Assembly: GCA_016703325.1 (NCBI GenBank)
Contig: JADJCH010000024.1
Location: forward strand, 25,304 to 89,303
Reading direction: 5' to 3'
Source: Burkholderiales bacterium
GTDB lineage: Bacteria > Pseudomonadota > Gammaproteobacteria > Burkholderiales > Burkholderiaceae_C
DNA: 64,000 bases
In this document: positions 51,355 to 59,468 of the stretch, piece after piece
How positions within the stretch are numbered: the stretch's first letter is position 1
Layout of the letters: the number at the start of each line of letters is the position of its first letter
Position numbers and translations under genes: made by a program
Notes under the pieces: generated by a model
The model's database searches: none
What the model saw: the letters and a program-made list of their open reading frames with translations, nothing else
What the model was told of the DNA's origin: nothing

Positions 51355-53199
51355 ATGGCCTCCTCCAGCAAGACCCTTGGCGCCACGCTCACTGCGGCGT
51401 CACCTGCCACCGCTGCCGATGCGGCTGGCCGCGCGCCGGTGCGCTCCCTTTCCGGGCTGCTGCCCTTTCTGCGGCCCTACCGCGGCCGCATTGCCCTGGC
51501 GGGACTGTTCCTGCTGATGGCGGCCTTGAGCACGCTGGTGGTGCCGCTGGCGCTGCGTTCGCTGATCGACCAGGGTTTTGTCGCCGCCGACCCGGGCGAG
51601 CGGGTGATGGCGCTGCGCGAGCACTTCCTGGCGCTGTTCGGCGTGGGGGCGGCGCTGGGGCTGTTCTCGGCGCTGCGCTTCTACATGGTGTCGTGGCTCG
51701 GCGAGCGCGTCACCGCCGACCTGCGCAACGCGGTCTACGCCCATGTGCTGAGGCAGAGCCCGGCCTTTTTCGAAACCACCCAGACCGGCGAGGTGCTGTC
51801 GCGCCTGACCACCGACACCACGCTGGTGCAGGCGGTGGTGGGATCCAGCCTCAGCCTGGGGCTGCGCAACACGGTGATGGGGCTGGGGGCGATGGTGATG
51901 CTGGTGATCACCAATCCGACGGTGATGACGCAGGTGCTGGGCATCCTGGTGCTGGTGGTGCTGCCCAGCGTGTATGTGGGCCGGCGGGTGCGGCGCCTCA
52001 GCCGGGCCAGCCAGGACCGGGTGGCCGACTCCAGCGCCATCGCCGCCGAGGTGCTCAACGCCATCCCGGTGGTGCAGAGCTACACCCAGGAGCAGCGCGA
52101 GGCCGATCGTTTTGCCCGCTCCACCGAAAACGCCTTCGACACCGCGCGGCGGCGCACCCGGGTGCGGGCGCACCTGGTGGGGTTCATCATCACCGCCACC
52201 TTCGGCGCGCTGCTGTGGGGCCTGTACCAGGGCACCGAGGCGGTGGTGCGCGGCGACATCTCCGCCGGCCACCTGGGCCAGACGGTGGTCTACGTCATCC
52301 TGCTGGTGGGCAGCGTGGCGGTGCTGTCGGAGGTCTATGGCGACCTGCTGCGCGCCGCGGGCGCCACCGAGCGGCTGATGGAGCTGCTGGCCAGCCGCTC
52401 TCCGGTGGCCGAGCCGGCCGCTCCCCTGGCCCTGCCTGCGGCGGCCGGCGGCTCAGCGCTGCAGCTGGAGCGGGTGCACTTTCACTACCCCAGCCGGCCG
52501 GAGCGGGCAGCGCTGGAGCAGGTGTCCTTCACCGTCCGCCCGGGTGAAACGGTGGCGCTGGTCGGCCCCAGCGGCGCCGGCAAGAGCACGGTGTTCCAGC
52601 TGCTGCTGCGCTTCTACGACACCCAGCAGGGCAGCGTGACGCTGGACGGTGTGCCGGTGCAGCAACTGGGGCTGGCCGAGCTGCGCGAGCGCATCGGCAT
52701 CGTGCCGCAGGACAGCACCATCTTCTCGACCGATGCGATGGAGAACATCCGCTACGGCCGTCCGCAGGCCAGCGACGCCGAGGTGATCGCCGCAGCAAAG
52801 GCCGCCTTTGCACACGACTTCATCACCGCCTTGCCGCAGGGCTACGCCACCTTCCTGGGTGAACGCGGCGTGCGCCTGTCCGGCGGGCAGCGCCAGCGCA
52901 TCGCCATCGCCCGGGCGATCCTGAAGAACCCGCCGCTGCTGCTGCTGGACGAGGCCACCAGTGCGCTGGATGCGCAGAGCGAGCGCATGGTGCAGGCCGC
53001 CCTGGAGGCCGCCATGACCGGGCGCACCACCCTGGTGATCGCCCACCGGCTGGCCACGGTGCAGCGTGCCGACCGGATCCTGGTGCTGGACCAGGGGCGC
53101 ATCGTCGAAGAGGGCAACCATGCCGACCTGGTGGCCCGGGGTGGCCTGTACGCCCGCCTGGCGCAGATGCAGTTTGAAGTCGAGGCGCCGCAGCGGTGA
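51355..53199 (+). CDS. ABC exporter, MsbA/ABCB-like, fused membrane and ATPase domains
   Basis: 614 residues. Six membrane segments span about 35-330 (FLRPYRGRIALAGLFLLMAA first). The ATPase domain follows: HFHYPSRPERAALEQVSF, Walker A GPSGAGKST, signature LSGGQRQRIAIARAIL, Walker B LLLLDEATSALD and H-loop IAHRLATVQ. A homodimer would export lipids or drugs; the substrate is unknown. The ATG at 51355 follows a 68-base gap from the divergent xthA. Confidence 0.93.
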   Translation: MASSSKTLGATLTAASPATAADAAGRAPVRSLSGLLPFLRPYRGRIALAGLFLLMAALSTLVVPLALRSLIDQGFVAADPGERVMALREHFLALFGVGAALGLFSALRFYMVSWLGERVTADLRNAVYAHVLRQSPAFFETTQTGEVLSRLTTDTTLVQAVVGSSLSLGLRNTVMGLGAMVMLVITNPTVMTQVLGILVLVVLPSVYVGRRVRRLSRASQDRVADSSAIAAEVLNAIPVVQSYTQEQREADRFARSTENAFDTARRRTRVRAHLVGFIITATFGALLWGLYQGTEAVVRGDISAGHLGQTVVYVILLVGSVAVLSEVYGDLLRAAGATERLMELLASRSPVAEPAAPLALPAAAGGSALQLERVHFHYPSRPERAALEQVSFTVRPGETVALVGPSGAGKSTVFQLLLRFYDTQQGSVTLDGVPVQQLGLAELRERIGIVPQDSTIFSTDAMENIRYGRPQASDAEVIAAAKAAFAHDFITALPQGYATFLGERGVRLSGGQRQRIAIARAILKNPPLLLLDEATSALDAQSERMVQAALEAAMTGRTTLVIAHRLATVQRADRILVLDQGRIVEEGNHADLVARGGLYARLAQMQFEVEAPQR

Positions 53200-53271
53200 T
53201 GCAGCAGGCCCTCAGGTGGCCGCAACTGCCTGCCGATAACCCTGTCGAGAACCCACCACGCAGTACCCCCC

Positions 53272-53640
53272 ATGTCACAGGTCGGAGCGCCTCCCTCGAT
53301 CGACGAACGCCGCGAGCCCCGCTACAACGTGGCCTGGCGGGCCTTTGTCGATCTGCCGGGCGGCACGCGGGTTGAGGCCAAGGTGCGCGACATCTCCGAA
53401 AGCGGCATCGGCCTGTTGACCGACTTTGCCCTGCCCACGATGAGCACGGTGCAGCTCACCCTCGGGGTGCCGGACCTGCACGATCCCACCCGGGTGCTGG
53501 CGGTGCCCGGCACCCTCAAGGTGATGTTCGTGGTGATGCAGGGCCACGACTTCCGGCTCGGAGGGGTCTGGGCCAACCTGGGCCCGCCGGCGCAGCAATT
53601 CCTGCACCAGTGGGTGCGCAAGCTGCGCACCGGGGTTTGA
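53272..53640 (+). CDS. PilZ-domain c-di-GMP receptor
   Basis: 122 residues, single PilZ domain. Both ligand motifs are present: RREPR at residues 13-17 and D-x-S-x-x-G at 40-45 (DISESG). It should bind c-di-GMP dimer and pass the signal to a partner protein. It lies 72 bases after the ABC exporter. A GC hairpin without a T-run (53641-53664) follows the stop. Confidence 0.9.
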   Translation: MSQVGAPPSIDERREPRYNVAWRAFVDLPGGTRVEAKVRDISESGIGLLTDFALPTMSTVQLTLGVPDLHDPTRVLAVPGTLKVMFVVMQGHDFRLGGVWANLGPPAQQFLHQWVRKLRTGV

Positions 53641-53747
53641 CGGCGGCCGGTCGGCTGGCCGCCGGGCCGCGGCGGATTGGGCCGCCGGCTCCTAGAATCG
53701 TGGACTTTTGACCGCCATCGGCCCCTTTTCGTGGGCCCGCCGCCACG

Positions 53748-54623
53748 ATGTCCGCCGCTGCTGCTTGCCCTGTCCCTCCTGCCGTGCCTGCCCTGGGACG
53801 CCCCGTACGCTCCCAGTACGAGGACTTCCTGCGCCATGTCTGGACGCAGGGCGTGGCCAAGAGTGATCGCACCGGCACCGGCACGAGGAGCGTGTTCGGC
53901 CACCAGATGCGCTTCGACCTCCATGAAGGCTTCCCGCTGGTGACCACCAAGAAGGTCTTCCTCAAGGCCATCATCGTCGAGCTGCTGTGGTTCCTGCAGG
54001 GCGGGCGCAACGTCAAGTGGCTGCAGGAGCGTGGCTGCACGATCTGGGACGAATGGGCCCGCGAGGACGGCGACCTCGGCCCGGTCTACGGCGTGCAGTG
54101 GCGCAACTGGCCCACGCCCAACGGCGGCCACATCGACCAGATTGCCGAGGTGGTCAAGCAGCTGCGCAGCAACCCGGACTCGCGGCGCATCATCGTCAGC
54201 GCCTGGAACGTGGCCGAGCTGGACCAGATGGCGCTGATGCCCTGCCACGCCTTCTTCCAGTTCTACGTGGCGCCCGCCACAGAACCGGGCGGGCGCGGCC
54301 GGCTGAGCTGCCAGCTCTACCAGCGCAGCGCGGACATCTTCCTGGGTGTGCCGTTCAACATCGCCAGCTATGCGCTGCTGACCCACATGCTGGCGCAGCA
54401 GTGCGACCTGGACCTGGGCGACTTCATCTGGACCGGCGGCGACTGCCACATCTACGACAACCACCATGAACAGGTGCTCACGCAGCTGGCGCGCGAGCCC
54501 TTGCCCTACCCGACGCTGCAGATCCGGCGCCGGCCGGACTCCATCTTCGACTACGCCTACGAGGACTTCCAGGTGCTCGACTACCGCCACCACCCCGCCA
54601 TCAAGGCGCCGGTGGCGGTCTGA
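53748..54623 (+). CDS. thyA: Thymidylate synthase
   Basis: 291 residues, with about 25 more at the N-terminus than E. coli ThyA. It converts dUMP to dTMP using methylene-tetrahydrofolate. Conserved marks: DRTGTGTRSVFGHQMRFDL, GPVYGVQWRNWP, the catalytic Cys in MALMPCHAFFQFYV, LSCQLYQRSADIFLGVPFNI and the C-terminal IKAPVAV. An alternative start just before SQYEDFLRHVW would remove the extension. dihydrofolate reductase lies two genes on, completing the folate cycle. Confidence 0.97.
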   Translation: MSAAAACPVPPAVPALGRPVRSQYEDFLRHVWTQGVAKSDRTGTGTRSVFGHQMRFDLHEGFPLVTTKKVFLKAIIVELLWFLQGGRNVKWLQERGCTIWDEWAREDGDLGPVYGVQWRNWPTPNGGHIDQIAEVVKQLRSNPDSRRIIVSAWNVAELDQMALMPCHAFFQFYVAPATEPGGRGRLSCQLYQRSADIFLGVPFNIASYALLTHMLAQQCDLDLGDFIWTGGDCHIYDNHHEQVLTQLAREPLPYPTLQIRRRPDSIFDYAYEDFQVLDYRHHPAIKAPVAV

Positions 54624-54665
54624 GCGGCCGATCGAACCATCGATCGTCGCCCGGAGCGCGCCCCC

Positions 54666-55568
54666 ATGCTGCAACCCCGCCAGCTCGGCATGCTGGTGCT
54701 GCTCACGCTGATGTGGGGCACCAACTGGCCGATGATGAAGTTCTCGCTGCGCGAGCTCACGCCGCTGTGGTTCCGCGCCCTCACGATGGGCGGTGGTGCC
54801 GTCGCGCTGGCGCTGTACTTCACCTGGCGCGGCCAGAGCCTGCGCCTGCCGCGCAGCGAGTGGATGCGGGTGTTCTGGCTGGCGTTGCCCAACATCATCG
54901 GCTGGCATTTTTTCTCCATCCTGGGGCTCCAGGAGCTGGCCTCCGGGCGGGCCTCGATCCTCGGCTTCACCATGCCGGTGTGGACGGTGTTGATCGGCGT
55001 GCTGCTGGGCATGGAGCGGCTGGGCCCGCGGGTGCTGCTGTCGCTGGTGGCGGCCATCGCGGCAGTGGGGCTGCTGTCCTTTCATGAACTCAGCCGGCTG
55101 GCCGGCCGACCGCTCGGCGTGGCCTGGATGCAGCTGGCTGCGCTGAGCTGGGCGGCCGGCACGGTGATGATGCGCCGCACCCGCAGCGCACTGCCCACCG
55201 AGGTGGTGACGGTGTGGATGCTGGTCTTCGGTGCGCTGTTCTTCTGGATCGCCGCGCCGCTGACCGAGCCGGTGCCGGACGTGACGCACGTCTCCGCCGC
55301 CATGTGGGGCTCGCTGGCCTGGGGCGTCTTCCTGAACTACGGCTATGCGCAGGTGCTGTGGTTCAGCCTGGCCCGCAACCTGCCGCCCAGCGCCAGCGCC
55401 TTCTCGATCATGGCGGTGCCGCTGGTGGGCATCGCCACGGCCACAGCGATCGTGGGCGAAGTGCCGCACCTGAACGACTGGCTGGCCGCCGCCTGCATCA
55501 TGACCGCCATTGCCAGCGCGCTGCTGCGTCGCGCGCACGCATCGACTGCGCCGGAGCCAAGACGATGA
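54666..55568 (+). CDS. EamA-family (DMT superfamily) transporter
   Basis: 300 residues with ten hydrophobic segments in two EamA repeats (first: LGMLVLLTLMWGTNWPMMKF, second: AWMQLAALSWAAGTVMMRRT). Such proteins export amino acids or other metabolites; the substrate is not predictable. The stop overlaps the folA ATG (ATGA), so the two are translated together, between thyA and folA. Confidence 0.92.
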   Translation: MLQPRQLGMLVLLTLMWGTNWPMMKFSLRELTPLWFRALTMGGGAVALALYFTWRGQSLRLPRSEWMRVFWLALPNIIGWHFFSILGLQELASGRASILGFTMPVWTVLIGVLLGMERLGPRVLLSLVAAIAAVGLLSFHELSRLAGRPLGVAWMQLAALSWAAGTVMMRRTRSALPTEVVTVWMLVFGALFFWIAAPLTEPVPDVTHVSAAMWGSLAWGVFLNYGYAQVLWFSLARNLPPSASAFSIMAVPLVGIATATAIVGEVPHLNDWLAAACIMTAIASALLRRAHASTAPEPRR

Positions 55569-56083
55569 CCTCCCCCCGCCTGATTCTGATCGCCGCGGTG
55601 GCGCGTGGCCGCGCCATCGGCCGTGGCAACACACTGCCCTGGCACCTGCCCGAGGACCTGAAGCACTTCCGCGCCAGCACCCAGGGGGCGCCAGTCATCA
55701 TGGGCCGGCGCACCTGGGAGTCGCTGCCACCGCGCTTCCGGCCCCTGCCGGGGCGCACGAACATCGTTGTCACCCGCGATGCCGCCTGGCGGGCCGAGGG
55801 CGCCCTGCCTGTGCTCAGCCTGGAGGACGCGCGCGCCGCGGCGGGACAGGCGCCGCGCGCCTTCGTGATCGGCGGCGGCGAGCTCTACCGTGCCGCGCTG
55901 CCGCTGGCCGACGAGCTGCTGCTGACCGAGCTGGACCTGGACGTGCCCGATGCGGATGTGTTCTTCCCGGACTGGCGGGCGGCCGGATTCGAGGAAGTCA
56001 CACGCGAACGGCATCATGCGGCCCCGCCGAATCGCTTCGATTTCGACTTCGTCACCTACACCCGATCCGCAAGAGGAACCTGA
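55565..56083 (+). CDS. folA: Dihydrofolate reductase
   Basis: 172 residues. It regenerates tetrahydrofolate from the dihydrofolate made by ThyA. LILIAAVARGRAIGRGNTLP-WHLPEDLKHFRAST is the family N-terminus with the Trp-His-Leu active-site loop. Further marks are VIMGRRTWESLP, RTNIVVTRD and FVIGGGELYRAAL. It overlaps the upstream EamA gene by four bases. Confidence 0.97.
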   Translation: MTSPRLILIAAVARGRAIGRGNTLPWHLPEDLKHFRASTQGAPVIMGRRTWESLPPRFRPLPGRTNIVVTRDAAWRAEGALPVLSLEDARAAAGQAPRAFVIGGGELYRAALPLADELLLTELDLDVPDADVFFPDWRAAGFEEVTRERHHAAPPNRFDFDFVTYTRSARGT

Positions 56084-56085
56084 GC

Positions 56086-56664
56086 ATGTCCGGACACGGC
56101 TTTCACGTCCACGGCCCTCACGACCACGAACTGGAGCACGCCGCGCAGCACGGCGACAAGGACCGCTTCGCCGGCACCATCGCGGTGATGACCGCCATCC
56201 TCGCCACCATCGGCGCGCTGTTCTCCTACATGGGCGGTGCCACCCAGGCCAACGCCGGGCTGTACAAGAACAACGCCGCGATCAAGAAGACCGAGGCCTC
56301 CAACCAGTGGAACTACTACCAGGCCAAGAGCGGCAAGCAGAACCTGGCCGAGCTGGCGCTGGTGCTGGTGGCCGCTGACAAGCAGATCGGCTACCAGCAG
56401 GAGATCGATCGCTACAAGAAGGAGAAGGGCGAGATCAAGGCAGCGGCCGAAAAGCTGGAAGCCGAGGCCAAGGACTGGGACGCCCAGTCCGATGCGCAGA
56501 TGCACCTGCACCACCGCTGGGCCCAGGCCACCACCGCGCTGCAGATCTCGATCGCGCTGGCCGCCATGGCCCTGCTGACCCGCCGCAAGTGGCTGGAGTG
56601 GGGCATGTTCGGCCTCGCCGGCATCGGCATTGCGCTGGGGGGCGCGGCGCTGATGCACATCTGA
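56086..56664 (+). CDS. DUF4337 family membrane protein
   Basis: 192 residues. A His-rich N-terminus is followed by a membrane helix (FAGTIAVMTAILATIGALFS), a helical region (ASNQWNYYQAKSGKQNLAEL, then a Lys/Glu-rich coiled coil at about 105-130), and two C-terminal helices. This is the DUF4337 pattern; function unknown. It starts two bases after folA and is probably in the same transcript. A GC-rich hairpin lies at 56679-56695 before the convergent nnrU gene. Confidence 0.85.
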   Translation: MSGHGFHVHGPHDHELEHAAQHGDKDRFAGTIAVMTAILATIGALFSYMGGATQANAGLYKNNAAIKKTEASNQWNYYQAKSGKQNLAELALVLVAADKQIGYQQEIDRYKKEKGEIKAAAEKLEAEAKDWDAQSDAQMHLHHRWAQATTALQISIALAAMALLTRRKWLEWGMFGLAGIGIALGGAALMHI

Positions 56665-56702
56665 ACTGAACGCGAGCGGGCGGGGCCGCCCCGCCGCCAC
56701 GT

Positions 56703-57284
56703 TCAGCGCCCCAGCGGCGCCACGCCAAACAGCCAGGCGTGCGCCCAGAACGCGAACACCGCCCAGGCCAGCGTGCCGATGACCAGCGCAACCCCGTCCT
56801 TGGCGCCGTTGCCCGGCGGGTAGGGGGTGCCGGCGGCCCGGTCACGCCCGCGGGCGCTGCGGAAATCCAGCACCGCCCAGAGCAGGAATCCGCCAAACAG
56901 CAGCAGATCTGCCAACCGCCCGTTGGCCAGCAGGTGCGCTGCAGCCCAGATCTTGATGCCCAGCAGCATCGGGTGGTGCAGCCTGGCCTTGATGCGCGTG
57001 CCGGGTACATAGGCCGCAGTCAGCAGGATGAAGGCTGGCCAGACCAGCAGCACCGCGAGGTGGCGGGTCCACAGCGGTGGCATCCACAGGTCTACCGGTG
57101 CGGTGCGCGACTGGGCATAGCCCCAGACGATCAGCCCCAGCCCGACCGCGCTGGCCAGCGAGTACAGCCCCTTCCAGGGGCCTTCGCCGCGGCGCGCGAT
57201 CTGCGCCTCGCGCCAGGCGGGCGCGACGATGCGCAGCGAGTGCACGCCCAGAAACACCAGCAATCCCAGCAGCAGTGCAGACAT
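56703..57284 (-). CDS. nnrU: NnrU family membrane protein
   Basis: 193 residues with five to six hydrophobic segments. NnrU features are LLGLLVFLGVHSLRIVAPAW at the start, GLYSLASAVGLGLIVWGYAQ, and HHPMLLGIKIWAAAHLLANG. NnrU was named from denitrification clusters, where it is needed for nitric oxide handling, but many members occur without other denitrification genes, as here. A TGTGA-N6-TCACG palindrome lies just upstream. Confidence 0.9.
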   Translation of the reverse strand: MSALLLGLLVFLGVHSLRIVAPAWREAQIARRGEGPWKGLYSLASAVGLGLIVWGYAQSRTAPVDLWMPPLWTRHLAVLLVWPAFILLTAAYVPGTRIKARLHHPMLLGIKIWAAAHLLANGRLADLLLFGGFLLWAVLDFRSARGRDRAAGTPYPPGNGAKDGVALVIGTLAWAVFAFWAHAWLFGVAPLGR

Positions 57285-57304
57285 CGTTGCCGTACCTTGT
57301 TGGT

Positions 57305-57320
57305 CGTGACCGAAGTCACA
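57305..57320 (-). promoter_or_regulatory. CRP/FNR-superfamily-like palindrome upstream of nnrU
   Basis: On the minus strand TGTGACTTCGGTCACG, one base from the CRP consensus TGTGA-N6-TCACA, centred about 28 bases before the nnrU ATG. The position so close to the start would suit repression or a leaderless-type transcript. The regulator is unknown. Confidence 0.45.
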
Positions 57321-57386
57321 AGTATCGCGGATCGGCCGGCCGCCTGCAGGCCCCGGCCTCAGGGCGGTGTGCGCCGGTGGCAGGTC

Positions 57387-58088
57387 TCACCAGATGCGCA
57401 GCTTGTCGGTCAGGAAGCGCTGCAGCCAGGTGCGCGAGCCGGTGTCGTCCAGCTCACCGGCGCCCACCAGTTCCACCCGGGCGTTGACCACGTCGGCAGA
57501 GGCCACCAGGTTGCCGGGCTGGATGTCGCGCGGGTCGACGATGCCGCCAAACCGCAGCGTGCTGCTGCCGCCGTTCTGCGCCAGGCTGCGCTCCCCGGCC
57601 ACCACCAGGTGGCCGTTGGGCAGCACGTTGATCACCGTGGCGGCCAGCTGGCCGGTGAACTCGCCGCGGTTGTCGGCGTTGCCACTGCCGTCGAAGCTGT
57701 CGCTGCCGGAGGCATTGGCCTTCAGGCCCAGCAGCTTCTTGAACAGGCCGCCGCCTTCGCCCGAGCCGGGACCCTGGGTGGACACCTTGTTGTTGCGCTG
57801 CGTCTCGGTTTTCATCGAGCGGCTGGCGCTGAACTTCTCCGAGATGTCGATCTTGAGGGTGTCGCCGATGTGGCGGGGCCGGCGGTCGTTGGAGAACAGC
57901 ACCTGGCTGGCCATGCCCGGCTGGAAGATGGCGCCGTTGTGCGCGCGCTCCACGTACGGCTGCGGGGACATCTGCGGCGGCGCGTACACCGGCGGCGGCA
58001 CCAGGGATTTTTCCGCACAGCCCCACAGGCAAAGGGCGGTCAGCACCCAGGGCAATTTCCAGGTGAATCCACGGCGGGGGAGGTTCAT
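57387..58088 (-). CDS. FlgH-like L-ring lipoprotein, second copy outside the flagellar locus
   Basis: 233 residues from ATG 58088, almost the length of FlgH at 11414-12112. Signal peptide with lipobox LWGC. Shared FlgH blocks: NGAIFQPGMASQVLFSNDRR, RHIGDTLKIDISEKFSASRS, GEFTGQLAATVINVLPNGHL and LRFGGIVDPRDIQPGNLVAS. An in-frame ATG at 58184 has a better ribosome site (AAAGG, six bases away, inside the previous gene) but would put 32 residues before the signal peptide. It ends a three-gene operon and has no FlgI-like neighbour. A second ring in the outer membrane, flagellar or not, is inferred. Confidence 0.88.
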   Translation of the reverse strand: MNLPRRGFTWKLPWVLTALCLWGCAEKSLVPPPVYAPPQMSPQPYVERAHNGAIFQPGMASQVLFSNDRRPRHIGDTLKIDISEKFSASRSMKTETQRNNKVSTQGPGSGEGGGLFKKLLGLKANASGSDSFDGSGNADNRGEFTGQLAATVINVLPNGHLVVAGERSLAQNGGSSTLRFGGIVDPRDIQPGNLVASADVVNARVELVGAGELDDTGSRTWLQRFLTDKLRIW

Positions 58089-58102
58089 CCTCTCGAAACA
58101 GC

Positions 58103-58166
58103 ATTCTCCCGAATATCCTGACAAGGCCTGGAACCGATTCCGGATCGGGCGCTGGTTCGGGAGAAT
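58103..58166 (-). repeat. Inverted repeat in the leader of the FlgH-like gene
   Basis: ATTCTCCCGAA at 58103-58113 and its exact complement at 58156-58166 lie between the two possible start codons (58184 and 58088). In the mRNA they could pair into an 11-bp stem with a 42-base loop, which would bear on which start is used. Confidence 0.7.
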
Positions 58167-58187
58167 ATCGTTGTTTCTGGACATGGT

Positions 58188-58757
58188 TTACCTTTCTTCG
58201 CCGGTCAGCAATGCGGAAACCACGGGCGCGAGTTTCTCGCGGGTGCTGGCCCAGCGGCCGGTTTCCAGCAGACCCTCGGGTCGATACCGGCTGGTGACCA
58301 CCAGCCGTCCATCCGGGGTGCGCAGGCTCAGCGTGGCCTGCTGCAGGTAGGGTTCGTAGCGTTCGCGCAGGGGTGGCAGGCCCCATTCCAGCCAGGCTTC
58401 GTAGCGCAGCCAGACTTCGCAGCGCTCGCCCGGCCCGCCGGCCTCCAGCACACGCGTCTTCAGTTGGTAGCGATGCAACTCGGCCTGCAGGGCCGGCAGC
58501 AGGTCGGCGACCTGGCAGTCGGGGTTGAACTCGATGCAGACCTGCTCATAGGGCACATGGCTGTGGCGCACCGTCTGCCGGGCCTCCCCGGGGCGCTGCG
58601 TGAGGACCGCATAGGCAGCGGCACCGCCGGCCTTGGTCAGCTCCCAGAGCGGCACGGGACTGACCAGCGCGCAGCCGGTCAGTGCCCAGGTCAGCGCCAG
58701 CGCAGCGATGGCCCGCAGGCGCAGCCGGGTTGGGGCGGAGCAGGAGGGGATTCCCAT
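58188..58757 (-). CDS. Small lipoprotein of unknown function, Burkholderiales type
   Basis: 189 residues. Signal peptide with lipobox LTGC (about Cys29). The conserved body (VCIEFNPDCQVADLLPALQA, CEVWLRYEAWLEWGLPPL, YLQQATLSLRTPDGRLVVTS) resembles a short lipoprotein I remember from Burkholderiales genomes, where it is sometimes mislabelled FtsI; no penicillin-binding motifs are present. The TAA is three bases before the longer FlgH-like start, so the two are coupled. Role unknown. Confidence 0.72.
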   Translation of the reverse strand: MGIPSCSAPTRLRLRAIAALALTWALTGCALVSPVPLWELTKAGGAAAYAVLTQRPGEARQTVRHSHVPYEQVCIEFNPDCQVADLLPALQAELHRYQLKTRVLEAGGPGERCEVWLRYEAWLEWGLPPLRERYEPYLQQATLSLRTPDGRLVVTSRYRPEGLLETGRWASTREKLAPVVSALLTGEER

Positions 58758-58769
58758 GGCCCGGATCCT

Positions 58770-59258
58770 TCAGTCCAATTGCGTGATCAACTCGGCGCCG
58801 GTGGCACCCACCAGCCCCATCACCACCGCGCTGCCGGCCGCCTCCAGCAGGGCATCTGCCGCATCGCACACACCTTCACCCACGGCGTCGGCGGCATCCG
58901 CCAGTTGCCGACCTGCCGCCTGGGCTGTGGTCTCCAGGCCCTGTCCAACGGCCTTGGCCGTCTCACCGACGAGGCTGGCCGCATCACCGACGAGGTTGGC
59001 GGCACCTTCCACCCCGTCGTAGAGCGCTTCGCCTGCCGTCTGGAACTGGCGCATCGCCGCGGTCAGCGCCGACGCGATGGCTGCAGCGTTGCCCGCCTGG
59101 GCCGTGGCACCGGCCGCCGAGCATCCTGTGTTGACGAATTGGACGGTATTGGCGGCCGTGTCGGCAGCTGGCCCCGGCGATGCCGTTGATGCAGCGCTGG
59201 GGCGGCTGGCGGCGCTCACCGGATGGAGGGCAACAACAGAGGCGGTGGGGATTTTCAT
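58770..59258 (-). CDS. Ala-rich helical protein, unknown
   Basis: 162 residues. A disordered Ala/Ser/Pro/Thr N-terminus (about 45 residues) is followed by repeated amphipathic helix sequence (ALYDGVEGAANLVGDAASLV, then GETAKAVGQGLETTAQAAGR and ADAADAVGEGVCDAADALLE) and a hydrophobic end (GSAVVMGLVGATGAELITQL). There is no Sec signal; the N-terminus resembles flagellar export substrates such as FlgM in composition only. It is the first gene of the operon with the lipoprotein (12-base gap) and the FlgH-like gene. Confidence 0.62.
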   Translation of the reverse strand: MKIPTASVVALHPVSAASRPSAASTASPGPAADTAANTVQFVNTGCSAAGATAQAGNAAAIASALTAAMRQFQTAGEALYDGVEGAANLVGDAASLVGETAKAVGQGLETTAQAAGRQLADAADAVGEGVCDAADALLEAAGSAVVMGLVGATGAELITQLD

Positions 59259-59468
59259 CAGCGGACTTTCTGGATCTCGACTGCTTCAAATCCTAGGGTG
59301 AATGTCCGCTCGGCATTTCCAGAACAGCGCTGCAACGGGTTGGAATCATGCTCAGCCTGCACACAATGTGTGGAATCCAGGGGGGATTCTTCATAATCCA
59401 CTTACGCAATGAGCAACATACTGATTTCGGCGGGGTGGCCGCAGTGCCCCGGATTGAAATGAAAACCC

